NCBI GenBank assembly: GCA_026260175.1
Contig: JAKCWW010000036.1
Span: 171,088 to 210,503 of the forward strand
Source of the DNA: Reticulitermes lucifugus
Lineage: Eukaryota; Arthropoda; Insecta; Blattodea; Rhinotermitidae
Reading direction: 5' to 3'
DNA: 39,416 nucleotides
Shown here: positions 11,011 through 20,920 of the stretch, in pieces
How the letters are laid out: the number at the start of each line of letters is the position of its first letter
How positions within the stretch are numbered: the first letter of the stretch is position 1
The notes under the pieces: generated by a model
What the model was told of the DNA's origin: nothing
Seen by the model: the letters and a program-made list of their open reading frames with translations, nothing else
The model's database searches: none
Made by a program: the position numbers and the translations under genes

Positions 11011-12429
11011 ATTTCTCATGGACATGCAGAACCCCACTTATCGCCATGCGTGAAAATAACATCAAGGTGGACATTACGCAAACTCATATGAAAAGGAAAC
11101 CAGCAAAGATTAATTAGTAGGTGCTGCTGTAGTCAGAAAAGAAACACAAAGAAAACCGAATGTGACGCGACACAGCTAGTGGAATGTGGGTTTCCTCAAC
11201 AGTAGCAACTTCTCACACCACGGAAAGCTGAATGTGGACTAGACTGGAAAGTGACCATGTTACTTACTTCACGCTATTCTAGACACGTCAGATTAATTTA
11301 GATCATAACAAAATATGGTAAAATCAACTAAAGATTAGGCTTACTGGCACCGGTGATAGTTTTGCAATCTCTTACTGCCAAGTAGCCTACGGGTTAATAC
11401 AAAACAAAAGGCTGGATAATAAATAAGGAATTTCTTGCTAAACTGCATTACGAGTTCTTTGAATTACAGCCTTCGTGATGCCGGATCACAGATGCTTCTT
11501 TTGATAAAATGTCTTTCTGTACAAATGTGACATTACTTACGGGTCTGAAGACATACCGACAAACACTTCTACTCCTAGATTAATGGGTACTCTGTATCAT
11601 CACCAACATTACCACCATCATCTATATTATCACCACCACCACAATCATCACCATCATGTATGTACCAAGGACATATAGAATTTTAAACATAGAAACTTTC
11701 AAATTATCCCAAGAGATTAGCCTCAAAACATAAGATAATTTAAGAATTCAACTGCGTAATCTTCGCTTTAGACATCATGCTCTCTTTTAACACATACGTA
11801 ACAGGACTACTTCAACTTTACATGAAAATACCAGTAAATATGACAGTAAATGCAATGCAGGTGATAAATTCACATATTGGTTTATTTAACGACGCCTATT
11901 TAATTACATACTTCATAAAAACATGAAGTTCATTTTAACAATATTTGACCTATTTTTAAGGTTCTGTTCAAACTGCTTGGGAAAAAAAATGCCTAAACCA
12001 CCGGCTGTTTCTGGACCAAGACTCGAACCAGAGATCTCCTGGCTTGAGTGTCAATCAGTCGCGCACAGCAATCGGTAAACAGTCTGCAAAATGCAAGGAA
12101 GGCTAAAATAAGGACATAATATTTACTCCCAAGGTACTGAAGCGAAAAGGACAAATTTATGAGCCACACAGTTAGTTTACTTTGTGAAAAAGATCGTAAA
12201 ATAATTGCCTGTAGGTGTCATCCCGAAAGCTCCACACATTAATGAATACCTTCTGTGTGACCATACTCCTTTCCTTCATTACAAAAAAAAAGTTGTTTCT
12301 CTCAATTTACCATTCAAAGCTAACAAGGCCACAACAAGCCTCATTTTGATTTTGTTTTTGATTTAAATTTTTAAGAGATGCACGAGACAATCTGCGCCAG
12401 AAAATAAGGGTCAGTAAGTGAACTGGGCA
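11011..12429. other. gene-free stretch
   Basis: It contains a CAT/CAC microsatellite (11597-11658). On the minus strand near 12020-12029 there is GGTTCGAGTC, a B-box-like sequence of a probable tRNA-derived SINE fragment (about 11995-12070) that I cannot assign to a family. No gene was recognised. Confidence 0.5.
11597..11658 (+). repeat. CAT/CAC trinucleotide microsatellite
   Basis: Imperfect (CAT/CAC)n with interruptions, about 60 bp. Confidence 0.8.
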
Positions 12430-12678
12430 GGGAAACCTGAAGGAAAGAGACTATATAGAAGAACTAAGCATAGATGGGAGGATAATACTAAAATGGAACT
12501 TGAAGAAATAAACACAGAGGGCGTGGATTGAATTATCTGATTCGGGCTGGGACAGATGGTGGGCTCTTGTAAACTCGGTAATTACATTTCGGTTTCCATA
12601 AAATGAAGGGAATTCTTGACTAGCTGCGCAACTACTGTCTTTGCAAGATGGACTGTGCGCCATGGAGTTAGCTAAGTA
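12430..12678 (+). pseudogene. decayed LINE pol C-terminus, copy 2
   Basis: From 12433 one frame reads KPEGKRLYRRTKHRWEDNTK and continues MELEEINTEGVD before a stop (tga at about 12529). This matches the GKRPLGRPRRRWEDNIKMDL type of C-terminal region found in insect endonuclease/reverse-transcriptase LINEs, including the conserved RW-D pattern. The homology continues at DNA level through gacagatggtgggctcttgt, gaattcttgactagctgc and catggagttagct, with frameshifts. The reverse transcriptase and endonuclease domains are absent, as in a 5'-truncated LINE insertion. It is non-functional. I assign the protein family from memory of these phrases. Confidence 0.65.
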
Positions 12679-13035
12679 GAATGAAAATTGCTAGCTCTCT
12701 TAGTGACCATTCCATACATCCTTCTGGAAACTGACCAGACAAGGAAGCTAGAAACATGGCCATGAGAAATTGCAATGTGTTCGAGAAGACAGAGTATAGG
12801 AGAAGCTACAAGAGACAGGCATGCCATGAGGTTCAGGAAAAAGAAAATATGTGAAGAGACTTATATGTACAAACAACGTATAAAAAACACGAAGACTCGG
12901 TTCCTTTTAAACATTTTCGCTTTACATACGAAGCAGATCTGGGTATAAAAATGTGTATTAAAATCTACAGCCTCTTAAGTTCCAACTGCCTATGTCTTAA
13001 GACGGACCATTATTTTAAATTAGTTTAATCTCTGA
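12679..13035. other. gene-free stretch
   Basis: No gene or repeat was recognised between the LINE remnant and the minisatellite. Confidence 0.5.
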
Positions 13036-13436
13036 TGTTTTGTGTGTACAGGGAAAACACAGCCTGTTTAATGCACATCTTCTAGTGTTTTTTGTGAGCA
13101 AGAAACACACATTTACACCTTCTAGTGTTTTGTGCATGCACGAAACACGCACAGCCCATATAATGCACACCTAGTGTTTTGTATACGCAGCAAACACCCA
13201 CAGCCTACACAATGCACACTTTCTAGCGTCTTGTGCGTGCAGGAAACACAGCATATATATAACGAACATCTTCTAGTGTTATGTGTGCGCAGACACACAC
13301 ATAGTCTACATAGTGCACACATTATAGCGTTTTGTGTGCGCACGAAACACACACAGCGTATATATATAACGAACATCTCTAGTATTTTGTGTGTGCAGGA
13401 ACACACAGCGCATACAATACACACCTTCTCTAGGAA
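13036..13436 (+). repeat. minisatellite with about 50-bp near-palindromic units
   Basis: The block ctagtgttttgtg and its variants begins at about 13082, 13122, 13171, 13223, 13273, 13325, 13379 and 13430, with a partial unit before 13082. The period is mostly 49-54 bp with one short 40-bp unit. Inside most units gtgttttgtg and a cgaaacacacac-like block flank a gcgc-like centre, so each unit can fold into a hairpin. Between hairpins lies a spacer of the form agcctacataatgcacac. Cysteine-rich open frames on both strands (13122-13442 minus, 13132-13485 plus) are by-products of repeat periods near multiples of three. Confidence 0.85.
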
Positions 13437-14903
13437 GTCCAAACAAATACCAAAAATTGATTCTATGATTTTAATCCAGTTTTAAGAACCATATTTGGAT
13501 GGATCATGATCGATAAGATGTAGATGAATCTGGAACGAACTTAGGAATTTACAGTTCTGAATTCCTTTTCTTGTGGGTCAAAGAGAACGACAGCAAAACG
13601 AATTACGCCAGGCCTATTCTGACGCTTTGAAGAAGCCAGAACAGTTGCCTGGTGTGAATGAAGATAGACAAAAACCGTAATGTGAGGATTCAGTTCCAGG
13701 ATTTGGTTCGTGGTCTCCCCGTTACAAAACGAAAAAAAATTTAAATTCTTTCTGAATTCGATGATAAAAGCATTATTAAATGGTGTCTCAGCATTAAATA
13801 TTGCGGAAACAAACGGCCTGAAGTTCTAGCTTCAAGCCCACGCTTATACAACTCTTATCCTGTATGAAATCAAATTCCTTTGCTTCCTTTTTAACTTCGT
13901 GCATGTCAAAGAAAGTTTAGTGTCAAATACCCTCGACGCTGCGTGTTTCGATACTGTAGACCTATGGATAGTATTCTTATGCAAACACTGCCACTGTCTA
14001 TCGGAATTTCAGAATAAAAGTGGAGAGTTTCTTTGTGTCTACACGTCATCGACCGGCACATAGAAATATAAATACTCTATTCACGGCAGATAGCCTGGAT
14101 TTTTGGTCTACCAATTAATATCTAGGAGTCCACATTCCCAAGATTAAACAAAGAGTTTAGTAGTATGACCTCAAGCAAGAATTTTCTGTGTAATATACTA
14201 ATGCAGCATTTGAATACCATATTCAGAAAGCGGTTCTTCGTTGTCTTACTCAGGCATTCCTTCTCATTGTTGGTAGAGTACAGTAAAGTAAGCTACAATC
14301 ACTTCTTTCGTGTTTCTACAATAAGGATGATCTTAGCAGTTGCTACAATGCCTAAACTACTTACTGCAAAAATGCCGTGAAAGTAAAAGGTTCAACAACA
14401 GCTAAAATCACTGCAGTACCTAACTGAAGCGTTGTAATAATCCGTGACTGTACTTGTACAATGATGTAATCACTGAATTAGTTACAAATCCACATGATAA
14501 TGTATTATAGGAAACTGTAATGTATTTTATGTACACTCTGCATTCATGTATGTACAAAACAAGAAACATATAATTCGTTTCTACCGTGTAACGACTTTCA
14601 AGCAAGAATCTTGTAAATTCCTTCGCTTAGGATGAGAAAGATGAAATGTGACGTTGAATACATTAGCGGCGAACAAGAGACAGAGAAATGCCAGCCACGA
14701 TACACTACTTTACATGTTGCAGGTCGAGACAGAGCCTTGATACAAGACGTGGAGAACTACATATAAGGCCAGGACAGGCCGCTAGCGAATAGGCCACCTT
14801 GGTACGTTCGTTTTGTTTAGCTCCTAAGTTATAGTGGCTAGGTTACAAGTTGGATTATGAAGGAATAACATAAACAAAAGATATATTTCTTTTTCAAAGT
14901 GTC
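13437..14903. other. gene-free stretch
   Basis: No gene or repeat was recognised. Open frames are short and of unremarkable composition. Confidence 0.55.
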
Positions 14904-15090
14904 GAGACCCTATCTGCGGCCCACGTGTTCAATGGGTATTGGAGACTCTTTCCCCGTTGGTTAAGCGACCGAGACATGAAGCTGATCACTCTACTCCCTC
15001 TAGTGCTAAGGTTAAGAATGTATGGAGCTATACCTCCACTCCGCCATGTTTTCATGGTATGAAGAAAAACATTACCTTTCGCCTTCTCGC
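14904..15090 (+). mobile_element. SINE type B, 5'-truncated
   Basis: Only the body and 3' end are present. They are a cggcccacgtgttcaatggg block, then gacatgaagctgatcact, then ggttaagaatgtatggagct, then a catgttttcatggtatg block and an attacctttcgcctt tail. The block order equals that of 8005-8303. The tRNA head with the promoter is missing, which is usual for 5'-truncated retroposed copies. Confidence 0.6.
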
Positions 15091-15298
15091 AGTTCAGCGT
15101 TTGCCTATGAGGCTTAAGGATATCGTGAGATTAAACAGTGTCAACATCACAGCCTATGTTAAAGCACATAATAGCTGTATTTAAGGAACTTCATGTGCTT
15201 ATAATGAATTCTGCTTTCACGGTTTCAACAATCATGCTCTGGTAGATCTGTATGAACTACTGAAATTCGGGTATAATAATGTATATAGGATACTTCAG
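15091..15298. other. spacer between two SINEs
   Basis: About 200 bp between two type B copies in opposite orientation. Nothing else was recognised. Confidence 0.5.
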
Positions 15299-15565
15299 GT
15301 AAAGACAAAGTAAAGCAGTCCCTGTGCACACCAAGAAGACATAGGGGGGGAGTAGGTATAGCTCCACTCATTCTAATTTCGTCATTAGATGGATGTCACC
15401 TTCACGCAACCGCCGTTTTACCTCCCGAGGAACAGGCTCCGTTTCCCACTGAATAGGATGTCAGGTGGATCCTAAAGCCAGTCGGGATGTCTTGGGCTAC
15501 AGTCTGTTGCCCCTGCCGGGAATCGAGCCACGATTACATGGGCGTCCTGTCATTGCCTAGACACA
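15299..15565 (-). mobile_element. tRNA-derived SINE, type B
   Basis: On the minus strand the B box GGCTCGATTCC (15519-15529) is followed by ggcaggggcaacagactgta, a cccactcagt-like region, a cctcgggaggtaaaacggcg block, and gaatgagtggagctatacct. The tail lies towards 15299 and reads ctttactttgtcttt, the ACCTTT-like end of this family. It lies about 210 bp from the plus-strand copy at 14904-15090, so the two could pair as an inverted repeat in a transcript. Confidence 0.6.
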
Positions 15566-16368
15566 ACGTACTTTTCGGTTTATAATGTTAAAGAATAACT
15601 TGGCATTTCTGCAAGAGGGATAACTATAAATAGGGTCTAACAAATAAAGAAGAAAATAAGTTCATAACAGACTAATTTTTAGCCAACCAATAAAGAAACA
15701 ACATAATTTCAAAACGTGATCTGAGAAAATTGTCTTCTGTTTTGCCCTTGGATGACTCTTGCTTAATCACAAACGTTAACATATGATTTAAAATTAACTA
15801 AAAATCTTTTTGCGAATTAATTTAAGTTACTTGTCACTACCAATGACGACTGCCAGCAAAATCCCGTTAATGTCCTACTTAGCCGTACTACAGCGAGAGA
15901 ATTGAGTTGCATGGATACAGCTGCAACAAGGAAGCCATTTCATCATATTTCTGATAAGCTGTTCCTGGTCTTGTCAGTTTTTGCCTCGCTGAGCTACACA
16001 GCACACATGAAGAGATGCTATATACGGACACTTGGCCCATTTTTCACCAACCCACACACTTTCAATCGGAACGTGTTAACTGCCGACCCCCTCACCGACA
16101 GAAAAAACTGGACACTGAGTGAAGCTCCTCCCAGCACGCTAAGAGATCTGTACTGCTAGCCATAGCGCAGTTGATGTTCCATTTTATGGGTTCTTTTATT
16201 AAGATGACAGATCTGCTCTGGTTATTGAACCGGATGTCAACATGCAAACACTGACGCACACGCACACGCACGTACTGTACGTCGCTCAGCAATCCCCCAG
16301 TTATACAAATTAATTCTAAAATGACTTAAGTTATCTTTATTATCGCCCACTTGAATTTTTGTGTCTGT
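15566..16368. other. gene-free stretch
   Basis: No gene or repeat was recognised. A short cacacgcacacgcac run lies near 16255-16270. Confidence 0.55.
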
Positions 16369-16651
16369 AATGGTGTTACGTGCCGATCCCGGTGGCCGCG
16401 CGGTCTAAGGCGTGGGTCTGCGGCCGCTCGCTTGCTGGGATTGCGGGTTCGAATCCCGCTGATGGCATGAATGTCTTTCTCTTGTGAGTGTTGTGTGTTG
16501 TCAAATAGAGGTCTCTGCGTCGGGCTGACCACTCGCCCAGATAAGTCCTACTGAGTGCGGTGTGTCTGAGTGTGATCATGAAGCCTCGATAATGAGGAGG
16601 CCCTGACCCGCTAGGTGCTGTTGAGCCACGGAAAATAAAATGGTGTTACGT
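16369..16651 (+). mobile_element. tRNA-Leu-like SINE, type A, with 13-bp target-site duplication
   Basis: A perfect 13-bp direct repeat aatggtgttacgt lies at 16369-16381 and 16639-16651 and bounds a 257-bp body. The head resembles a tRNA-Leu: the A-box region is tggccgcgcggtctaagg (16393-16410) and the B box is the perfect ggttcgaatcc (16446-16456). A unique body follows (cttgtgagtgttgtgtgttg and so on). The 3' end is ggaaaataaaa. The intact duplication shows retroposition through a LINE-encoded enzyme and a fairly recent insertion. The same family occurs at 18639-18931 and, on the minus strand, at 39340-39416. Confidence 0.9.
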
Positions 16652-17804
16652 AGGCCATCTACTTATAATCGTTGAATTCTTATCAGGGTAAAACCTCAAG
16701 GATACCCATTATCCTTTCTTATTACACATGTCTGACTAAATCAAACAAAGCTGACGTCGATACCTGAACATTCAGTATAACATTTTTTTGCAAAATGAAA
16801 GTTGGCGAGAATCTGCAACACATTCCACAAAGTTTTTTTAATTACATTTTGGACCACATTAGATAATGTTGGGAACTGACGTGACGTCATACATCGAATT
16901 TTCTACAACTCCTAGGAGCCATCTGTTTAAAGAATGATATGAAAGTAATGGCTGTGATAACTCTAAAAAGTCAAGTGAGTTAACTGGAATTAGCAATAAT
17001 TAATGTTTAAAACATTGTTCTATGACGGCACTTCAAGCATCACAATTTAAAAACAGAAGGATTTTTATGAACTGAGGAACTTACAACGTAACTAATTTTT
17101 CTCGTGATTCTTGCCAGAAGAAAAGGAATTTTGTGGCACTTTTAATACCCAATAAAAAAACAGCAGTCATGTCAGTAACCTGATATGTTCTCAAAAACAC
17201 ATGAAAAGTTAGCAGCTTACTGGATGATTTCTTGTGAGCCTACACGAGCAAGACATGTTACCTCCCTAATGGAATGCGTATAAGTCTCTTGATACATGCA
17301 GCCCTTTAAAGGAATTGCAGAAATTATGATCTTAAAATGCTACAAATATCGTCTCCCTCCCCCATCGCTGCCCTTTGATGATGACAGAAATGGAATTGCG
17401 TGTTACCGCCTTCTGTTCTTGCCGGAATGACCAATAGTTACCACGTCACAATAATTACGCTCTAGTTGTTTCAGCAACCAAAGCGAAGAGGACCCTTTTT
17501 AAAAAATCCGCAACACACGAGCCATGCCAATACGTCCACTGTGGCTGTAACTGCTGCTTTCAAAACAAGAGCAAAAGAAAAAGTTGCTCTATAAAAATGC
17601 AGACAAGACTTCAAAACTTGTTCCGCTACAGACACTAAGTTTTGCAACACATAAACTATGACCGCATCGGGTCTGGGTGGAACCGAAACTCAATACACAA
17701 CATTATGCTGCTCACAAATATTCTGAGGGTTTTTCTTAATTTATTGCAAAAGTGAAATACAAAAATTCAGGTTTGTGTCTTCTCTACGCTCACAAAAACC
17801 ACAA
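16652..17804. other. gene-free stretch
   Basis: No gene or clear repeat was recognised. Confidence 0.55.
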
Positions 17805-17865
17805 TTATGAAGTTTAAGTTAAACCAACTAATGCACAAGAATTATTAAAAAAGTAAGGTATATTT

Positions 17866-17916
17866 GTAACCCCTACATATGTTTCGGCAATCAAGTTGCC
17901 ATCCTCAGGGGGTGCA
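17866..17916 (-). ncRNA. hammerhead-like ribozyme motif, left arm of foldback
   Basis: On the minus strand the core CUGAGGA (17908-17902) is followed by one extra U, a GGCAA/UUGCC stem II, GAAA (17885-17882), a palindromic ACAUAUGU stem III, and A17874 as cleavage nucleotide. Stem I is CCCC/GGGG (17912-17909 with 17873-17870). Only the stem II loop differs slightly from the right-arm copy. Confidence 0.55.
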
Positions 17917-17993
17917 TCAAAGAATCACAAGTATATATGCCATGCCAAATGCATGTGTATCTGGATGCCATAGATACTTGTGATTCTTTGATG

Positions 17994-18040
17994 CGCCCCC
18001 TGAGGATGGCAACTTCATTGCCGAAACATATGTAGGGGAT
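17994..18040 (+). ncRNA. hammerhead-like ribozyme motif, right arm of foldback
   Basis: Core CUGAGGA at 18000-18006, an extra U at 18007, stem II GGCAA (18008-18012) with UUGCC (18018-18022), GAAA at 18023-18026, palindromic stem III ACAUAUGU (18026-18033), A18034 as cleavage nucleotide, and stem I CCCC (17996-17999) with GGGG (18035-18038). A self-complementary stem III with no loop can only form between two molecules, which is the arrangement described for Penelope-like element hammerheads. Confidence 0.55.
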
Positions 18041-18102
18041 ACAAATATACCTTACATTTATAATAACTATTGTGTATTAGTTGGTTTACCTTAAACTTAT
18101 GA

Positions 18103-18469
18103 CAAAATGCACGGTGCATATAATATAAAATTCACAATTAATAAATTTGAAAATCTTTAGTCACCAAACGATTTTCAATAAAATATTCTTCTCCACGTAA
18201 ACAAATTTAATGAAGTTATTCATAACGTGTCAGCAGTATCTTAGAAAAGAAACGCCATTTTCTATGCTAATTCTCTGCACAATTTCATTAACGAATTGTT
18301 TCATATCTTCAACTGAACTTCTTACAGGAAAATTACGAAATAATTAGCAATTATAATGTTTCAGCTTAATAACAGGTCTGTATTTTTCATGTACATTTAT
18401 TACCCAACACAAATGATGAAACGTTTGTATGCTTACAGTAATATAATTCAACTATTTAAGATATTAACC
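18103..18469. other. gene-free stretch
   Basis: AT-rich. Nothing was recognised. Confidence 0.55.
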
Positions 18470-18626
18470 AATGGGCACCGGAGTTTCTGTCGTCTGGGGA
18501 AAAGCAACCGGACAATGAAGCTGACAATTCACCTCCATTTAATGTAGGGATTGAAAATGAGTGTAGCTATGGCTCTACTCCCTCTACGAGCTTCCATGGC
18601 GTAAACAGACACAACTTTGTCTTTTA
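18470..18626 (+). mobile_element. SINE type B, 5'-truncated
   Basis: Type B body blocks are present in order: atgggcaccggagtttctgt, then caatgaagctgacaattcac, then a gaaaatgagtgtagctatgg block and ccatggcgtaaac, ending in caactttgtctttta. The tRNA head is missing. It ends just upstream of the type A SINE, whose left duplication starts at 18639. Confidence 0.55.
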
Positions 18627-18638
18627 ACTTGAGACATT

Positions 18639-18931
18639 AAAGCTACTATGGCCGATTCCAGTGGCCGTGCGGTCTAAGGCGTGGGTCTGCGGCCGCTCGC
18701 TTACTAGGAATGTGGCTTCGAATCCCACCGGGGGGTATGGATGTCTGTCTCTTGTGAGTATTGTGTGTTGTCAGGTAGAGGTCTCTGCGACGAGCTGGTC
18801 TCTCGTCCAGAGGAGTCCTACCGAATGTGGTGTGTCTAAAGTGTGTGATCGTGAAGCCTCGAAAAATGAGGCGGCCTAGGCGGCCTAGGCCCCCAAGGGG
18901 CTGTCGAGGCATTGGAAATAAAAGCTACTAT
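18639..18931 (+). mobile_element. tRNA-Leu-like SINE, type A, with 11-bp target-site duplication
   Basis: A perfect 11-bp repeat aaagctactat lies at 18639-18649 and 18921-18931. The 271-bp body starts with gccgattccagtggccgtgc and has a degenerate B box gcttcgaatcc. The 3' part holds two potential hairpins: gcctc/gaggc around aaaaat, and cccc/gggg. A 9-10 bp unit (cggcctagg) is tandemly duplicated in this copy near 18862-18881 but not in the other two. The retroposition evidence is as strong as for the copy at 16369. Confidence 0.9.
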
Positions 18932-20399
18932 TGTAGTAAGTACTATTAAATTCAGCCATATTGGGCCTTTGAGCCACTTCGAAACTTTCACCAGCTACAG
19001 TAGCGGGCGTCAAATGTTTACAAAGATGTGAAGTTCAACAAGTGTACAAGTCTGACAATATTTCGGTAATTTTTGAGGTATGCAAAATAGCAGGATAATC
19101 TGAAGGAAGCAGCATAAGTATCTTTGGTAGACTATAAAAGATCCAATACAGAGTTTTTCTAAAAATGTAACATTTCTTGTCCACAACTGTAGTAACTTAC
19201 GATTCTATATTCGTAAAGAGTGGGCATTTTCTCCAGGCACTACTCTCCGCGTTCACGTGAAATAAACTGTTTCAATTCACTGTTTATATCTAGACCAGCG
19301 TATCGCTTTGACAGTCCGCGAAAAAATTTTCGAAGCGTTCTATTAGAAGTATAGAGGAGACAAGCTGTATGCAAACCTTCGAACAATAACTGACCACAAT
19401 TAAATACATCACGTGCGAAGATTTCACTATATTACAAAATTGTACTGCATACATACAAGAAATAATGCACTCATTACTGTGCATGGGGCTTAAATTGCAT
19501 GTCCCAGAAATTTATTTCATGACAGCCACGTCATACCCTCTACAGCTATGTAAATATACCCTAGTCTACATTCCAATAGCCTGAACTGCTTTGAACATGT
19601 CAGGGAAGAACACAATGGCTGCCATGAAATATTCCTAAACATGCGAAAGACGATCATGGATAGTTTGTAGGGAACAAAAGGAAGAGTGGAGAGACAAGAT
19701 ACAAACCGTATTCTAAATCCCGCTTTAAAATGGCATGTTAAGTGTCTTTGAACTCCGTGTTAACTTGCTATTTTGATGCAAAATTCGGTTATCTGCTTGC
19801 AACAATCACACTTTTTAAATGTATCATAAAAAACCCCATCATGGCGTAACCCCACGTTCTTTACCTTCAAAATATTCCTTCACGTTTTCTGTCCCCCCCC
19901 CCGACCAACAAAAAAAAATCGCCACCAATGCCCCTCGAAGTAAACATCGACTTGACGATGACCGCAAAACTCTGCCTACCATAAAGTATACGTTCTAACA
20001 ATTTCACATGACGTAAGAAGGAAACATTTATCCTGATATGTAAATGCAAATTATTAAACAGACAGAAAACTTCAGACTCGCCATACGACAGTATTAGAAA
20101 AACAGCATCGAAGAAACAAGTCGGCATAAAATAAAGTTGTCTGTACTTGCACCATAAAACAGAATACCTGTATTCCAAATTTCAAACAAACGTGGCAGCT
20201 TTAAATTTAATACCAATTTCATGTTTGGTATTGACCAATGTATGTGGTATTTATTTAGTGGCCCTGCAATGTTACTGTCGTTTCTCGTCGCTCATCAAAT
20301 GCCTCTCTAAATGACTGTGACACCGGGCGATTTAGTATATTAATATTATTATATTGAACATTATCCCTGTTTACTTCCGTCATGTCTATGTCCAAAATG
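18932..20399. other. gene-free stretch
   Basis: No gene recognised. A C run lies at about 19892-19902, and open frames are all short. Confidence 0.55.
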
Positions 20400-20575
20400 A
20401 TATACATCAGCGGTACTAAAATTCGCTACAAATCTAGGAGCCACCTCAAAATTCTGGGCGCCAGAAGGGCGACAAAAAGCAAGTGCCATACTGAGGATCC
20501 ACAAATGTTAGGTGCCATAAAATTTAGTAGCCCTGGCGACTTGGCACCCGGGATTTGTGCACCCCTGATATACAT
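20400..20575. mobile_element. hAT-type MITE with perfect 8-bp target duplication
   Basis: The 160-bp element (20408-20567) starts with cagcggtactaaaatt and ends with gatttgtgcacccctg, which is an imperfect terminal inverted repeat of consensus CAGGGGTGCACAAAT. An identical 8-bp sequence, atatacat, flanks both ends (20400-20407 and 20568-20575). A CAG-starting inverted repeat and an 8-bp duplication are diagnostic for hAT superfamily transposons. It has no coding capacity, so it would need a transposase from elsewhere. The interior is about 80% similar to the second copy at 20748-20912. Confidence 0.8.
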
Positions 20576-20739
20576 GATCATATTTTGTATATAAAGCGGC
20601 TGCATCAGCACATAATTCACCACGAGGAATATTACTTTATTCCACTATGTACAATCGGGCTTTCAGTGTTTAAACTTGATCACAGTTCCACATATTGGTG
20701 AACCTTACACATACATTTAAATACACACACGCATATATA
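20576..20739. other. spacer between two MITEs
   Basis: About 165 bp of AT-rich DNA with tatata runs between the two MITE copies. Confidence 0.5.
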
Positions 20740-20920
20740 TGTATATATAGGGGTACACAAATTTTCCAAAAATCTAGGAGCAACCTCAAAATCCCAAGCG
20801 CTAGAAGGGTGACATGATGCAAGTTCCAAACTGAGGACCGACAAATATTAGGCACCACAGTACAAAATTTAGTCGCCCGGACGACCTGGCGCCTGTGATT
20901 TGTGCACGCCCGCGTATACA
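20740..20920. mobile_element. hAT-type MITE, second copy
   Basis: About 165 bp (20748-20912), in the same orientation as the copy at 20408-20567. It shares the blocks aaaatctaggag, acctcaaaatc, agaagggtgaca, gtcgcccggacgacctggcg and gatttgtgcac. The ends are aggggtacacaaattt and gtgcacgcccg. Candidate duplications tgtatata (20740-20747) and cgtataca (20913-20920) match at 6 of 8 positions, so this insertion appears older. Confidence 0.7.

Larger units (their letters stand above)
17805..18102. mobile_element. foldback element with a hammerhead-like motif in each arm
   Basis: Left arm 17811-17939 is closely inverted-complementary to right arm 17970-18096, with a central spacer of about 30 bp. 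The outer ends read agtttaagttaaacc and ggtttaccttaaac. The 6-bp repeat ttatga lies at 17805-17810 and 18097-18102 and may be a target duplication. Each arm contains a hammerhead-like core oriented with its 3' end facing outwards. No coding capacity is present. It looks like two short Penelope-type ribozyme units joined in inverted orientation. High arm similarity suggests a recent origin, or conversion between arms. Confidence 0.7.

Noticed and set aside
13122..13485. Cysteine-rich repeat proteins on both strands of the minisatellite
   Set aside because: The frames exist on both strands at once and follow the ~51/54-bp DNA period. Units with other lengths shift the frame. There is no signal peptide, splice context or recognisable family.
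16382..16468. A functional tRNA-Leu gene
   Set aside because: The A-box and B-box regions resemble tRNA-Leu, but the acceptor stem is mismatched, the anticodon region is not credible, and the sequence continues into a SINE body bounded by a target duplication.
18107..18119. Short near-palindrome atgcacggtgcat
   Set aside because: A 6-bp arm is expected by chance in a window of this size and it has no supporting context.
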